Of a stretch of 64,000 nucleotides of DNA, positions 25,972 to 34,387 are shown piece after piece. Source of the DNA: Cellulomonas sp. (GTDB lineage Bacteria > Actinomycetota > Actinomycetes > Actinomycetales > Cellulomonadaceae); the NCBI RefSeq assembly GCF_015234515.1, contig NZ_JADGMY010000025.1, forward strand, positions 62,001 to 126,000, written 5' to 3'. A program made the translations under genes and the position numbers. The notes under the pieces were generated by a model. It was given only the letters and a program-made list of their open reading frames with translations. It did not search any database and had not been told where the DNA came from. How positions within the stretch are numbered: the stretch's first letter is position 1; the number at the start of each line of letters is the position of its first letter.

Positions 25972-26823
25972 GTGGCGGAGTTCGTCCGCTCCGACCCGAG
26001 CATGTGGGAGGCGATCTTCGCCGACCCCTCGGTCCCGCTCGACCGGTCGGTGGTCCGGCAGATCATCGACGACCAGCGACGTCCGTCCCGGCGCTGGCTC
26101 TACCCGATCGCGATGGTGCTCTCGCGGGTGCTCGTCACGATCATCCGCGTGCTGAAGCGCGTCCTGCCCTTCCGGTGGATGCCGCTGGGGACGATGGACT
26201 TCCTCTGCGTCTGGTTCCTGCGGCGGTGCGTGTCACCCGACGCCGTGGACCTGCTGCTGCGCCACTTCGTCATCGAGACGAACCTGGTGAACTTCATCAT
26301 CCGCAACACCCCGGTGGGCATCGAGCCCGTCACGCTGCGTCCCGAGTCGTTGTCCGAGCTGGGCGACCAGGCCGTCGTCGAGCACGACGTCAACGTGTAC
26401 GACGTGCTCATCGCGCTGGACGTCGTGCCGCTCGTCGCCCGTGACCCGCTCGACTTCCGTCAGCTCGACATCCCGCCGCTCGACGCCGAGCGGCACCGCC
26501 GGCGACTGGTCCGCCTCGACATCCAGACGGCGCTGTGCTTCATGAACATCCCGTTCTCGCTGGCGCTCAGCTCGGAGGAGTACCGCCGAGCGGTGCACTC
26601 GATGCGATTCGACGACTCCTTCCTCGAGATCCTCGCCGTCATCACCGGCGACGACGCCTTCCGGCACTGGAAGCTCGCCGGCATGAGCCTGTGGATGGAC
26701 TCGAACGTCGACGTGCCGCGCATGGTGTACCGCCACGCGCTCGTCTGCGAGTACGCGCACGCGCAGCTGGTGAAGCTCGCCGGCGGCCAGTACCCCCGGG
26801 ACACGGCGGTGGAGTTCGACTGA
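25972..26823 (+). CDS. Uncharacterised third protein of the KAS III/HDO cluster (DUF6999-like?)
   Basis: A 283-residue protein beginning at a GTG one base after the preceding stop. Residues ~40-90 are strongly hydrophobic and basic (WLYPIAMVLSRVLVTIIRVL, then MDFLCVWFLRRCV) and probably attach it to the membrane. The rest is helical and His/Arg-rich. I recall similar proteins beside StlD/DarB-type ketosynthases and HO-like oxidases (possibly DUF6999), so the trio may be a conserved unit. No catalytic motif can be assigned. Confidence 0.72.
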   Translation: MAEFVRSDPSMWEAIFADPSVPLDRSVVRQIIDDQRRPSRRWLYPIAMVLSRVLVTIIRVLKRVLPFRWMPLGTMDFLCVWFLRRCVSPDAVDLLLRHFVIETNLVNFIIRNTPVGIEPVTLRPESLSELGDQAVVEHDVNVYDVLIALDVVPLVARDPLDFRQLDIPPLDAERHRRRLVRLDIQTALCFMNIPFSLALSSEEYRRAVHSMRFDDSFLEILAVITGDDAFRHWKLAGMSLWMDSNVDVPRMVYRHALVCEYAHAQLVKLAGGQYPRDTAVEFD

Positions 26824-27035
26824 TCCAGCGGAGCTCCCGTGAGGACTCGTCGGATCTCGCCGACGCACTGCGCCACGACGGTCTCGACCTCGAACCCGCG
26901 CTGGAGCCGCCCGGGGCCGCCGACCATCCGCTACGGTGACGCTGCCCCATCCGGCACGCACCGGCCACGCCACGTCACGGCGTCCCACATGAATCACGAT
27001 CCGCGGCGCCTCCCGATCGGAGCGCCCTCCGCGCG

Positions 27036-27362
27036 TTGAGCGCGCCCCAGCGCCGTCCGCGGCGCCCCCGCCGCCCCAGCGCGGTCAAGGAGTACCTCGA
27101 CGCCTGGACCAAGCTGGTCCACCTCGCCGAGAGCGCCGCGCCGACCGCGCCGTTCGAGTGCGAGTGCCCCGCCTGCGGCGGGTACTTCGGGCTCGAGGCG
27201 CGCGACCGCCTGGAGGCGGTGATCCGCCGGGGCGGACGACGGGGCCGGCGCGTCTCGGCCGCCGTCCGCCCGCTCGACGCACGCTTCGAGGCGGCGACCG
27301 TCCCGACGTGGTCGCTCAGCCCCGGTGACGGGTGGTGGCACGGCCGCTCGTGGGACGACTAG
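27036..27362 (+). CDS. Small Arg-rich protein with CxCxxC motif
   Basis: A 108-residue protein with a very basic Arg/Pro N-terminus, a single CECPACGG cysteine cluster and a C-terminal Trp-rich tail (PGDGWWHGRSWDD). The cysteines could form part of a small metal site. The start is a TTG; no better start exists in frame. The coding character is good but no family is recognised. Confidence 0.55.
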   Translation: MSAPQRRPRRPRRPSAVKEYLDAWTKLVHLAESAAPTAPFECECPACGGYFGLEARDRLEAVIRRGGRRGRRVSAAVRPLDARFEAATVPTWSLSPGDGWWHGRSWDD

Positions 27363-27384
27363 CGCGCAGCAGGGCCCGGTTCGC

Positions 27385-28236
27385 TCACCGAGCCCGGACG
27401 TGCCAGCCCGCGACATCGCACCGGCCGCCATCGTTGTCGCCGGCGGCGAGGACAGTCCCATCCGCTCGTAGGCCGATGGTGTGCGTCGACCCGGCCGCGA
27501 CGGCCACCACGTCACGCCAGGAGGCGGTGTCGCACTGCCCGTGGCTGTTGTCCCCGGCGGCCACGACCCGTCCTCGGGTGTCGACCCCTGCGGTGTGGTG
27601 GCTGCCCGCCGACACCGCGACCACGTCGCGCCAGTCCATCACCTCCGCGGCGCCGGCACTGCGGTCGCCGGCGGCGTGCACCCGGCCCGTCCCGGTGACG
27701 GCGACGGTGTGCAGGTAGCCGGCCGAGACCGAGGTGATGCCGCGCCATCCGCTGACCTCGCACTGTCCTCTGCGGTTGTTCCCCACGGCAGTGACCGTGC
27801 CATCTGCCCGCAGGCCCACGGAATGCCAGTCTCCCGCCGCGGCGGCGACGATCTCCTCCCACTCATCGACCTGGCACGCGCCTTCGCGCGCGCGACCCGC
27901 GGCGAGCACGGTGCCACTCGCACGGACGCCCAGCGTGCGCCGCCAGCCGGCGGCGACGAACACCACGTCCGCCCAGCCGGCGACGTCACACTGGCCGTCC
28001 TTGTCCCAACCGACCGCGACAACCGTCCCGTCGGTACGCAGGCCCACAGTGTGCGAGCGTCCCGTGTTCGGTGCCGTGTGCACGTTGCCGACCGCGACCG
28101 ACACGATGTCGGACCACGCACCGACGGAGCACTCCAGCGATCCGGGGGCGCCCGCGGCAACGACGGATCCGTCCACGCGCACGCCCACGGAGTGCCGTCG
28201 CCCGGCGGCGATCACCGGACGTCGCGCGTCCCTCAC
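27385..28236 (-). CDS. RCC1-repeat beta-propeller protein
   Basis: A 283-residue protein built from seven tandem RCC1 repeats of ~36-38 residues. The typical unit is W-x-D-VVAVAAG-x-x-HT-x-GLR-x-DGTVLAAGDN-x-x-G-x-CDV. Seven units match a complete seven-bladed propeller. There is no signal peptide, so it is probably cytoplasmic and acts as a binding scaffold. Repeats 2 and 5 are the most diverged; repeat 2 has a 7-residue insertion (NVHTAPNTGRSHT). No enzymatic domain is fused to it. Confidence 0.88.
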   Translation of the reverse strand: MRDARRPVIAAGRRHSVGVRVDGSVVAAGAPGSLECSVGAWSDIVSVAVGNVHTAPNTGRSHTVGLRTDGTVVAVGWDKDGQCDVAGWADVVFVAAGWRRTLGVRASGTVLAAGRAREGACQVDEWEEIVAAAAGDWHSVGLRADGTVTAVGNNRRGQCEVSGWRGITSVSAGYLHTVAVTGTGRVHAAGDRSAGAAEVMDWRDVVAVSAGSHHTAGVDTRGRVVAAGDNSHGQCDTASWRDVVAVAAGSTHTIGLRADGTVLAAGDNDGGRCDVAGWHVRAR

Positions 28237-28543
28237 CGAGCACCCGTGCCGGCATCGTGGTGGGGAGGGGCACTGGAGTGCCCGACGACCGGGGGATTCA
28301 GCGGGTCCGGCGTCGTGTCGAGCATCGCGTCAGCCTCTCCGGCCTGGAACGGGCATCGGCTGACCGACTCGCGGGTCCTGACCGGGACGGCGAGCGGCTG
28401 CGGCACCTGCCCATCGTTCCAGGAGTCGACCTCGAGGACTCGCGAAGCGGGTGACGCTGCGCCCGCCCACGCGGCCGAGGCGCCGCGGCGCCGAGGAGAC
28501 GGTATGACTGGGCCGAGGGCGGGGCCTCGCTCTCGTGCGGCCC

Positions 28544-29323
28544 ATGTACCGCGGCCTCCTCCTCGACATGTACGGCACCCTCGTGTGCGAGGACGACGAG
28601 GTGTTGGCGCCGATCTGCGCCCACGTCGCAGGGCTCGCCGGTGTCGAGCCCGGCGTCGTCGCGAAGGAGTGGGGGCGTCGGTTCGGCGAGGCCTGCCGCG
28701 CAGCCCACGGGGACGCGTTCCGTCTGCAGCGGGCCCTCAGCCACGAGACGCTCGCGGAGACGATGCAGCACTTCGACGTGCGCGGCGACGCGGAGGACCT
28801 CTGTCGTCCCCAGTTCGAGTTCTGGCGTCGTCCTGCCGTCTTCGCCGACAGCCTGCCGTTCCTGCAGCAGGTCGGGGTACCCGTGTGCGTGGTCTCCAAC
28901 ATCGACCGGGACGACGTGCAGGCGGTGCTGGACCTGCACCACCTGCCGGTGGACGCCGTCGTCACGAGCGAGGACGCCCGCGCCTACAAGCCTCGCCCAG
29001 AACCGTTCGAGCTCGCCCTGGACGCCCTGGGCCTGCGACCCGACGAGGTCCTGCACGTCGGGGACTCGCCGTCCGCCGACATCGGTGGTGCCCGGGTGCT
29101 CGGGATGGCTACGGCATGGATCAACCGCAAGGGCCGGCGTGCCCCGGCGGGCTGCGAACCCGACCTTCACGGCGGGCTCCCTCCACGAGCTGTCCGAACA
29201 GCTGCGCCTCGGCATGCGGCGCAGCTGATCGACACGAGGAGGCGAGCGCGCAGAGGGGGTCGCAGGACCCGTCCAGATCCTCAGTGGCGCGCGGACACGT
29301 CAGGGCCGGTAGTGAAGCGCTGA
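28544..29323 (+). CDS. HAD-superfamily hydrolase with C-terminal frameshift
   Basis: A HAD phosphatase-like protein. Motif I is LLLDMYGTLV (nucleophile Asp, then Tyr-Gly-Thr), motif II is VVSNIDRDD, the motif III Lys is in AYKPRPEPFE and motif IV is HVGDSPSADI. After GCEP the frame departs from its relatives: it reads DLHGGLPPRAVRT and an Arg-rich tail to 29323. The +1 frame reads NPTFTAGSLHELSEQLRLGM and stops near 29228, matching the paralogous remnant at 19471. One extra C in the CCC run near 29158 would explain this. A GTG three codons upstream of the ATG is an alternative start. Confidence 0.82.
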   Translation: MYRGLLLDMYGTLVCEDDEVLAPICAHVAGLAGVEPGVVAKEWGRRFGEACRAAHGDAFRLQRALSHETLAETMQHFDVRGDAEDLCRPQFEFWRRPAVFADSLPFLQQVGVPVCVVSNIDRDDVQAVLDLHHLPVDAVVTSEDARAYKPRPEPFELALDALGLRPDEVLHVGDSPSADIGGARVLGMATAWINRKGRRAPAGCEPDLHGGLPPRAVRTAAPRHAAQLIDTRRRARRGGRRTRPDPQWRADTSGPVVKR

Positions 29324-29336
29324 AGGTACTGTCGAC

Positions 29337-29984
29337 TCAGCCTGCCGTGCTGATGACCAGGCCCTCGACAGTCATCTCGACGATGCAGGCCGCGAGGTCG
29401 GGCACGACCACGTGCGCCGCGCTCAGGTCGCTGACCGGGTGGGTGGTGGCCACCCCGAGCACGTGCGCGCCTGCTGCACGTCCCGCCTCCAGGCCGGCTG
29501 GTGCGTCTTCCACGACGAGGCACCGGCGAGGGTTGAAGCCGAGCCGGCGGGCCGCGTCCAGGTATCCCTGCGGGTCAGGCTTGCCCAGCCGGACATCCTC
29601 TGCCGCGACCAGCACGTCGGGCACCGGCAGCCCGGCGGCGGCCAGCCGCGCACGCATCAGCAGCTGCGACCCCGACGTCACCGCGGCCCACCGATCGGAA
29701 GGGAGGCGCGACAAGACGTCTCGCGTGGCGGGGAGCGCGATCACCTCATCGAGGTCCGCCATCTCCAGCCGCTCGAGCTCAGCGACCGCCGCGGCGCACT
29801 GGTCGCTGGGCAGGAACTCGGCCACCGTGTCCTCCGAGCGGCGCCCGTGACAGACCGCGAGGACCTTCGAGGCGTCGATCCCGCGGCCCGCGGACCATGC
29901 CCGCCACGAGCGCCCGACCGCCGCGGTCGAGTCGACCAACGTCCCGTCGATGTCGAACAGGATCGCGTCCACCTCGAAGCGCAT
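29337..29984 (-). CDS. HAD-superfamily sugar-phosphatase-like hydrolase
   Basis: A 215-residue HAD hydrolase of the beta-phosphoglucomutase-like subfamily. Motif I is ILFDIDGTLVDS, motif II is VTSGSQ, the Lys is in LGKPDPQGY and motif IV is VVEDAPAGLEAG. The cap domain is helical, inserted after motif I. Close relatives dephosphorylate small sugar phosphates such as 2-deoxyglucose-6-phosphate; the substrate here is not fixed by the sequence. The ATG is preferred over a TTG three codons upstream. It converges on the frameshifted HAD gene. Confidence 0.9.
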   Translation of the reverse strand: MRFEVDAILFDIDGTLVDSTAAVGRSWRAWSAGRGIDASKVLAVCHGRRSEDTVAEFLPSDQCAAAVAELERLEMADLDEVIALPATRDVLSRLPSDRWAAVTSGSQLLMRARLAAAGLPVPDVLVAAEDVRLGKPDPQGYLDAARRLGFNPRRCLVVEDAPAGLEAGRAAGAHVLGVATTHPVSDLSAAHVVVPDLAACIVEMTVEGLVISTAG

Positions 29985-30033
29985 GCGTCGCAACCTACGG
30001 GCTTTGCCCGCAGGCGTTCGAGTCGCGTGTCGC

Positions 30034-30134
30034 AGTAACTCGTCGGAGTTGTCCGGACACCGACGCTGTGACCTGTGGCCGGACAGGTAGGTGAGACGGG
30101 TGGCGTCTCACCTACCTGTCCGAATCCTCAGCGA
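30034..30134 (+). repeat. Dispersed hairpin repeat, copy B (perfect stem)
   Basis: This is the best-paired copy. Positions 30080-30098 and 30104-30122 form a perfect 19-bp stem (CGGACAGG...CCTGTCCG outside, TGAGACG/CGTCTCA inside) around the loop GGTGG. The 5' half has the small stem-loop AACTC-GTCG-GAGTT. It lies between divergently transcribed genes. Confidence 0.82.
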
Positions 30135-30268
30135 GAGTCCGGGAAGCTCGGACCGGGTGTCGACGGCCATCGCGGCCATGAGCTGCTTGCTGGGGCGTTG
30201 CGCGTTCCCACCCGGAGGCGAACAGGCTGCGGTCCGGATGTCTGGCTGCATTCAGTAGGGTCCAGGCT

Positions 30269-30787
30269 GTGCTTGTGCCCTACGACCCGTCATGGCCTGA
30301 CCGGTTCAGGGCCGCGGCTGAATCCCTCAAGCAGGTAGGCAACCCGCAGTGGACCGTCGAGCACATCGGGTCCACCGCCATCCCGGGGCTGTCATCCAAG
30401 CCGATCATCGACCTTGCTGTTCGCATCGAGGACGCTCGCGACTTCCAGCGACACCGGCCAGCGCTGGAGGGCGATGGCTGGCGAACTGGCAGCAGCGTAC
30501 GAACGCACGACGTGATGCTCCGCGAGCGGGATGGCACCCGGACTCACATCGCTCACTTCTTCGCCTCGGCGGTATGGAATGAGGTGAATCAGCGTCTCTT
30601 CCGCGACTGGCTGCTGGCGCATCCCACGGATGCTCTCCGCTACCAAGAGGTGAAGCGCCTGGCCGTCGAGGATGCGTCCGCCGGGCTCGGTGCGTACAAC
30701 GCTGCGAAGACGAGAATCGTGCAGGAGCTGGTCGATCGCGCTCGGGCCGAGCGGGGTATGCCCGCGGTGTCGGTCTCCGACAAGTAG
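30269..30787 (+). CDS. GrpB family (UPF0157) protein
   Basis: A 172-residue protein of the GrpB/UPF0157 family, which belongs to the nucleotidyltransferase fold. It begins VPYDPSWPDRF. The conserved block VEHIGSTAIPGLSSKPIIDL carries the family GST and the acidic residue. HIAHFFASAVWNE and FRDWLLAHPTDALRYQEVKR are also present. The cellular role of the family is not settled. The GTG start immediately precedes the first conserved strand. Confidence 0.92.
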   Translation: MLVPYDPSWPDRFRAAAESLKQVGNPQWTVEHIGSTAIPGLSSKPIIDLAVRIEDARDFQRHRPALEGDGWRTGSSVRTHDVMLRERDGTRTHIAHFFASAVWNEVNQRLFRDWLLAHPTDALRYQEVKRLAVEDASAGLGAYNAAKTRIVQELVDRARAERGMPAVSVSDK

Positions 30788-30857
30788 TCCGCGCGCGTCC
30801 ACTCATGCCGTGCTCCGGGTGGGCCGCGGTGATGACCGTCCGCTCCCTCCGCCAGAC

Positions 30858-31595
30858 CTACCGCAGGGCGCGCAGGTCGTCGAGGTCGCCGTCGAAGACG
30901 TTCATGTCGATGAACGACTCCTCGCCGTCGTACCCGTCGAGGCGGTCCCGGTTCGAGTACTGCCAGAAGGTCCACGCCCGGTCGTCCGACAGGGTGGGCG
31001 GCACGGCGACGGACCGGATCCAGATGGGCGTGCCCGGGAAGTGACCGGCGACGTACCGGTCGTACGCGCTGGAGGTCGCGTAGACGACCGGCTCGATGCC
31101 GTGGTCACGCAGGGTCTCGATGAGCGCGGTCAGCTCCGGGCGGACCTGCGACGCGTCCGGGGGGTGGGCGTGGAACGTCCCGTAGTACTCGACGTCGATC
31201 GCGACGGGCAGCAGGTCCTCGTCGTCCGGCACCGTCGCGAGCACGTGCTCCGCCTGCGCCCTGCCGCTGCTCTCGAAGCTGAAGAAGTGGTACGCACCGA
31301 CCAGCAGCCCGGCCTCCCGCGCCCCGCGCAGGTTCGCCTCGAACTCCCGGTCGACGAACGACGAGCCCTCGGTGGCCTTCACGTACGCGAAGTCGACGTC
31401 CTGCCGGGCGATCGTCGGCCAGTCGACGGTTCCCTGCCACGCCGAGACGTCGACCCCCCGCACGTCGTAGCGCGCCGCGAACAGACGGTTCGGCCACACC
31501 AGGCCGCGTTCGACGAGCGCGGCCCCGAGCGCGAGGACGACGATCGTCCCCGTCAGGACGATCAGCAGGACACGGGTGCGACGGCGGCTCGGCAC
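30858..31595 (-). CDS. GH25 lysozyme-like muramidase, membrane-anchored
   Basis: A 245-residue protein. A short basic N-terminus and one transmembrane helix (VLLIVLTGTIVVLALGAALV) precede a GH25 domain that opens with GVDVSAWQGTVDW. The catalytic-region acids are in VAIDVEYYG, with supporting strands FAYVKATEG and GAYHFFSF. GH25 enzymes cleave the MurNAc-GlcNAc bond of peptidoglycan. The GTG at VPSRRRTRV gives a normal signal-anchor; a longer in-frame extension is Arg-rich and unlikely. The enzyme should act outside the membrane. Confidence 0.9.
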   Translation of the reverse strand: MPSRRRTRVLLIVLTGTIVVLALGAALVERGLVWPNRLFAARYDVRGVDVSAWQGTVDWPTIARQDVDFAYVKATEGSSFVDREFEANLRGAREAGLLVGAYHFFSFESSGRAQAEHVLATVPDDEDLLPVAIDVEYYGTFHAHPPDASQVRPELTALIETLRDHGIEPVVYATSSAYDRYVAGHFPGTPIWIRSVAVPPTLSDDRAWTFWQYSNRDRLDGYDGEESFIDMNVFDGDLDDLRALR

Positions 31596-31743
31596 CGCGC
31601 CAGTCTGGCGTCGTCGCGCGTCCTGCGCGCGCAGCGTCCACCTGACCGGCCGCAGACGCTGAGTGCCACCATCCGGTCGCCGAGGCACGCAACGCGCCGG
31701 GTCATCGCGGCTTCCTACAGCGTCACTCGGGCGCCGCCGTCTG

Positions 31744-31844
31744 TAGGAACGCGCCAGACTTGTCCACCGCCCGATGTCGTGACCTGCGCCCTGACAGGAG
31801 CGTGAGACGGCCGCTGTCCCACCTTCGTGTCCGGATCCTCAGCG
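31744..31844 (+). repeat. Dispersed hairpin repeat, copy F
   Basis: A ~101-bp copy with TAGGAAC at its left end, the conserved GACCTGCG spacer, the stem GTGAGAC/GTCCCAC and the right end TGTCCGGATCCTCAGCG. It occupies the middle of a 393-bp gap between divergent genes. The remainder of the gap shows nothing recognisable. Confidence 0.72.
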
Positions 31845-31988
31845 GTAGGCGCGCCGGCGCGCCGTCCGCGTCATGCTGATCATCGTGAGGAATCGACGCC
31901 GCCTGTGCGCGTGCGACGCGCACTGGTCGGGGACTCGATCCGCCGCTGCGTCAACAGGTCTTGGCGGCGCCGTCAGCTCGGAGCACTC

Positions 31989-32411
31989 GTGACGCCGTGG
32001 AAGCCACCTTTCGGCGGCCCGCTGCCCGCCGACCCATCGCTGGACGCCTTCCGCAATTCAGTCGCCCGTCTGATGTGTGGGAGCAGGACGGTCGGCTACA
32101 TCGCCTTTCGGGTGGACCGCTCGAGCCGTCTCGTGCGCGGCCACCTGTGGTGGCGTGAGTGGGCGATGCCGAAGGAGGTCGTCGAGTGGATGCAGACGAT
32201 GGTCGACGGATCCCACTCGTACGACGTCACGCAGATGAGCGACGGGATCATCGAGGATCCAGCCGGCAACGGCTGGCTCCGGGCTGTACGGAGCGGTGAG
32301 GCAGACGACTTTCGAGAGGCCAGGGCTGAGATCCGCTACCGGGTGGTGTGGCTGAGCGGCGCCGAGCGCACGGCCGCGTGGGAGCGCTACGGCTACGGCG
32401 GCGCGGACTAG
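31989..32411 (+). CDS. Hypothetical protein
   Basis: A 140-residue protein starting at a GTG (VTPWKPPFGG). The text LMCGSRTVGYIAFRVDRSSR, then HLWWREWAMPKEVVEWM, looks like a compact alpha/beta domain rich in Trp. No family is recognised. An upstream in-frame extension reaches into repeat copy F and is therefore not used. It is one of several short orphan genes in the repeat-rich zone. Confidence 0.55.
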   Translation: MTPWKPPFGGPLPADPSLDAFRNSVARLMCGSRTVGYIAFRVDRSSRLVRGHLWWREWAMPKEVVEWMQTMVDGSHSYDVTQMSDGIIEDPAGNGWLRAVRSGEADDFREARAEIRYRVVWLSGAERTAAWERYGYGGAD

Positions 32412-32510
32412 CTCGGGTCGAGCCGCCGAGCTCGCCCCCGGCGGCAGCCACGTACGTGGCGCGAGCCACGCTCAGCTCCACGCCCTCGAGCCTCTTCCCG
32501 GGGCAAGTAG

Positions 32511-32554
32511 GTGAGATCGGGACACGCCGTGGGCATCTCCGTGAGATCGGGACA
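32511..32554 (+). repeat. Pair of 14-bp direct repeats
   Basis: GTGAGATCGGGACA occurs at 32511-32524 and again at 32541-32554, exactly 30 bp apart. A weaker third unit (ATGAGATCCC) begins at 32561. They directly precede repeat copy C. The regular spacing suggests a protein-binding array or the edge of a lost mobile element. Confidence 0.6.
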
Positions 32555-32580
32555 ACTCAGATGAGATCCCACAGGGGGTG

Positions 32581-32679
32581 TAGGAGCTCAGCGGAGTTGT
32601 CCGCGTGGCGTGGTCATGACCTGCGGGTGGACAGATGGGTGAGACGACGGACGTCTCAGCTTCCTGTCCGAATCCTCAG
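32581..32679 (+). repeat. Dispersed hairpin repeat, copy C
   Basis: A ~99-bp copy starting TAGGAGCTCAGCGGAGTTGTCCGC and ending CTGTCCGAATCCTCAG. The stem pairs GGACAG with CTGTCC and TGAGACG with CGTCTCA, with a mismatched 5-bp bulge between them. It lies between two genes of the same strand; the remainder of that 346-bp gap holds the 14-bp repeats. Confidence 0.78.
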
Positions 32680-32757
32680 AACCTCCCCGCGAGTGCCTGT
32701 TCCCTGATCCAGGTGGCCCGCTGGTGAACGTCGGTCGTGGGTGGGCACGATGGCGGG

Positions 32758-33153
32758 GTGAGCAGGGGACCGGAACGGCGAGAGCGCCGGGCGGGGCAGA
32801 GCGACCGCCCGGAGCCGAGTCCTGCCGGACACGGCGGTGAATGGCCGTCGCCGATTCGTGACGGGGTGTGGCTCGATGCCGCCGGGACGCGGTGGCGGCG
32901 CCGTGGCGGGCTGTGCACGGACAAGCGGGTGAGGCGCCTGTTGGGTTCGCCCGAGGTCCGGGTCCTGCTGTTCTACGGACCACATGCGCCGACGGAGGTC
33001 GAGCCGGCCGATCGGGACGCGTTGTGGCAGCGGATGAGCCGCTACCTCGAGGAGCCTGCGGTTCGTGATCCCGGCGACTTCACCGACTTCGATACGGGGG
33101 AGTTCCGCGACGACCAGCGCCGCACGCTGCTGGTCGTCGAGGAGTCGTGCTGA
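32758..33153 (+). CDS. Hypothetical protein
   Basis: A 131-residue protein from a GTG start. The N-terminal ~35 residues are charged and Gly/Arg-rich, then DGVWLDAAGTRWRRRGGLC, SPEVRVLLFYGPHAPTEVEP and an acidic C-terminal strand (RRTLLVVEESC) look like a small ordered domain. No family is recognised. The true start could lie further inside. Confidence 0.52.
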   Translation: MSRGPERRERRAGQSDRPEPSPAGHGGEWPSPIRDGVWLDAAGTRWRRRGGLCTDKRVRRLLGSPEVRVLLFYGPHAPTEVEPADRDALWQRMSRYLEEPAVRDPGDFTDFDTGEFRDDQRRTLLVVEESC

Positions 33154-33186
33154 TCGATCAGGTTCGTCGCCGTGCAGGGACCCGAC

Positions 33187-33696
33187 TCACGTGCCTGTCC
33201 GAGTCCTCGGAGGCACACGCCGCTGCAGACGGTCGATCGTCCGCACCACCTCCTCGCGGTGCTGCGCCGAGGTGATCCACGACGGCAGGCGCTCGAGCAT
33301 GCTCGAGGGGCCGAGGTCGTCCGGGTGGCGCTCGCGCAGCTTCGCGGCGACGTGGGCGCGGAGCACGCTGAGATGGCGTTCGTTGTAGGCCCACAGCACC
33401 CGCCCGCCGCAGCACGGACCCTGCAGCCACAGCGGAGCGCCGAAGTAGGGGTCGGTCGCTCCACCCCACGCGCTCCCCGACCGCGGTGGACGCTCCTGCA
33501 CCAACGAGCAGTGCGGGCACACGAGGCGGCGGGGCCACGACCCGAGCCACTCGTCGGTCCGTGACGTCACGACGACCCTGGCGCAGCCCTGGCAGGAAGG
33601 GCAGGTCACGAGCACGTCCTCGGCGGTGAGCTCGTAAGCCGTCAGCCCGGGGTCGCGGTGCCTCACGCCCTGTCTGTCGTCGTCTGCACCGTCCAC
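33187..33696 (-). CDS. Zinc-ribbon protein (TFIIB-type-like)
   Basis: A 169-residue protein with paired cysteine knuckles (VTCPSCQGCARV and VCPHCSLVQ), then Trp-rich text (PYFGAPLWLQGPCCGGRVLWAYNERH) and a helical tail (RHPDDLGPSSMLERLPSW, HREEVVRTIDRLQRR). It looks like the actinobacterial family described as zinc-ribbon proteins of unknown role. The last residues (RTRTGT) are encoded by the 3' end of a truncated hairpin-repeat copy, so the C-terminus may have been altered by repeat insertion. A GTG start is used, and another GTG lies ten codons in. Confidence 0.7.
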   Translation of the reverse strand: MDGADDDRQGVRHRDPGLTAYELTAEDVLVTCPSCQGCARVVVTSRTDEWLGSWPRRLVCPHCSLVQERPPRSGSAWGGATDPYFGAPLWLQGPCCGGRVLWAYNERHLSVLRAHVAAKLRERHPDDLGPSSMLERLPSWITSAQHREEVVRTIDRLQRRVPPRTRTGT

Positions 33697-33778
33697 GTCG
33701 CCAGTGTCGTCGACACGGGATCGCCCGTGAAGACGACCTGGGCGAGGAAGGTCATGGGACCAGCCAGAAGTGCCACTG

Positions 33779-33879
33779 TAGGAACTCATCGAACTTGTCC
33801 GTCGCCCGCCGCGCTGACCTGCGCCGTGACAGGAGCGGGAGACGGATGCCGTCTCACTTTCGTGTCCGAATCCCCAGCG
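33779..33879 (+). repeat. Dispersed hairpin repeat, copy D
   Basis: A ~101-bp copy. The left end is TAGGAACTCATCGAACTTGTCC, the inner stem is GAGACG/CGTCTC around the loop GATGC, and the right end is TGTCCGAATCCCCAGCG. The outer stem is less well paired than in copy B. It sits in a 307-bp gap whose remaining sequence shows no gene. Confidence 0.75.
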
Positions 33880-34003
33880 ACCACCGATCGATCACTTCCG
33901 CCGTCGGCGGTGAATGCCGATCGCTCAAGGTGAGTCGCTGCCGCCCGACGCCGTGACCAGCGACCCCGTCACGGTGACGCTGGCTCCGTCCGGCCGCTTC
34001 GCG

Positions 34004-34387
34004 CTACTCGCTGGCCCAAGGTTCGGAGGGCGGGTGGACGTGGGCGTTGAGGATGTCGTGCAGGTCCTCGCCGTCGTTCAGAGTCTGGCTGCCCTGTTCG
34101 TCGGTCGCGGTGAGGACAAGCTCGACGTGCGGAGGATCATCTATCTGGCGCACTCCGTCGAGGACGCAGAGCATCCCGAAGAGGGCGCTGTGGCTCGCAT
34201 CCCGGACAGCTTCCACGACGAATCGCTGGTCCCGCTCCGGCAGCCGCACGAACCACTCGTGCATGGCCACCGACCGAGCGTGCGGCCTGCGCCCAGGCGG
34301 ACGTGCCTCAAGCCCCTCGACGACGTCCCGCACTGCGGCATCGAACACCGTAGTCACCAGTGCAGACACGAACTCGTCCGGATTCAT
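34004..34387 (-). CDS. Hypothetical protein
   Basis: A 127-residue acidic protein starting MNPDEFVSALVTTVFDAAV. The central part (MHEWFVRLPERDQRFVVEAV) and the strand HVELVLTATDEQGSQTLND look well coded. No family is recognised. Longer in-frame extensions run through repeat copy E and are not used. Confidence 0.6.
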   Translation of the reverse strand: MNPDEFVSALVTTVFDAAVRDVVEGLEARPPGRRPHARSVAMHEWFVRLPERDQRFVVEAVRDASHSALFGMLCVLDGVRQIDDPPHVELVLTATDEQGSQTLNDGEDLHDILNAHVHPPSEPWASE

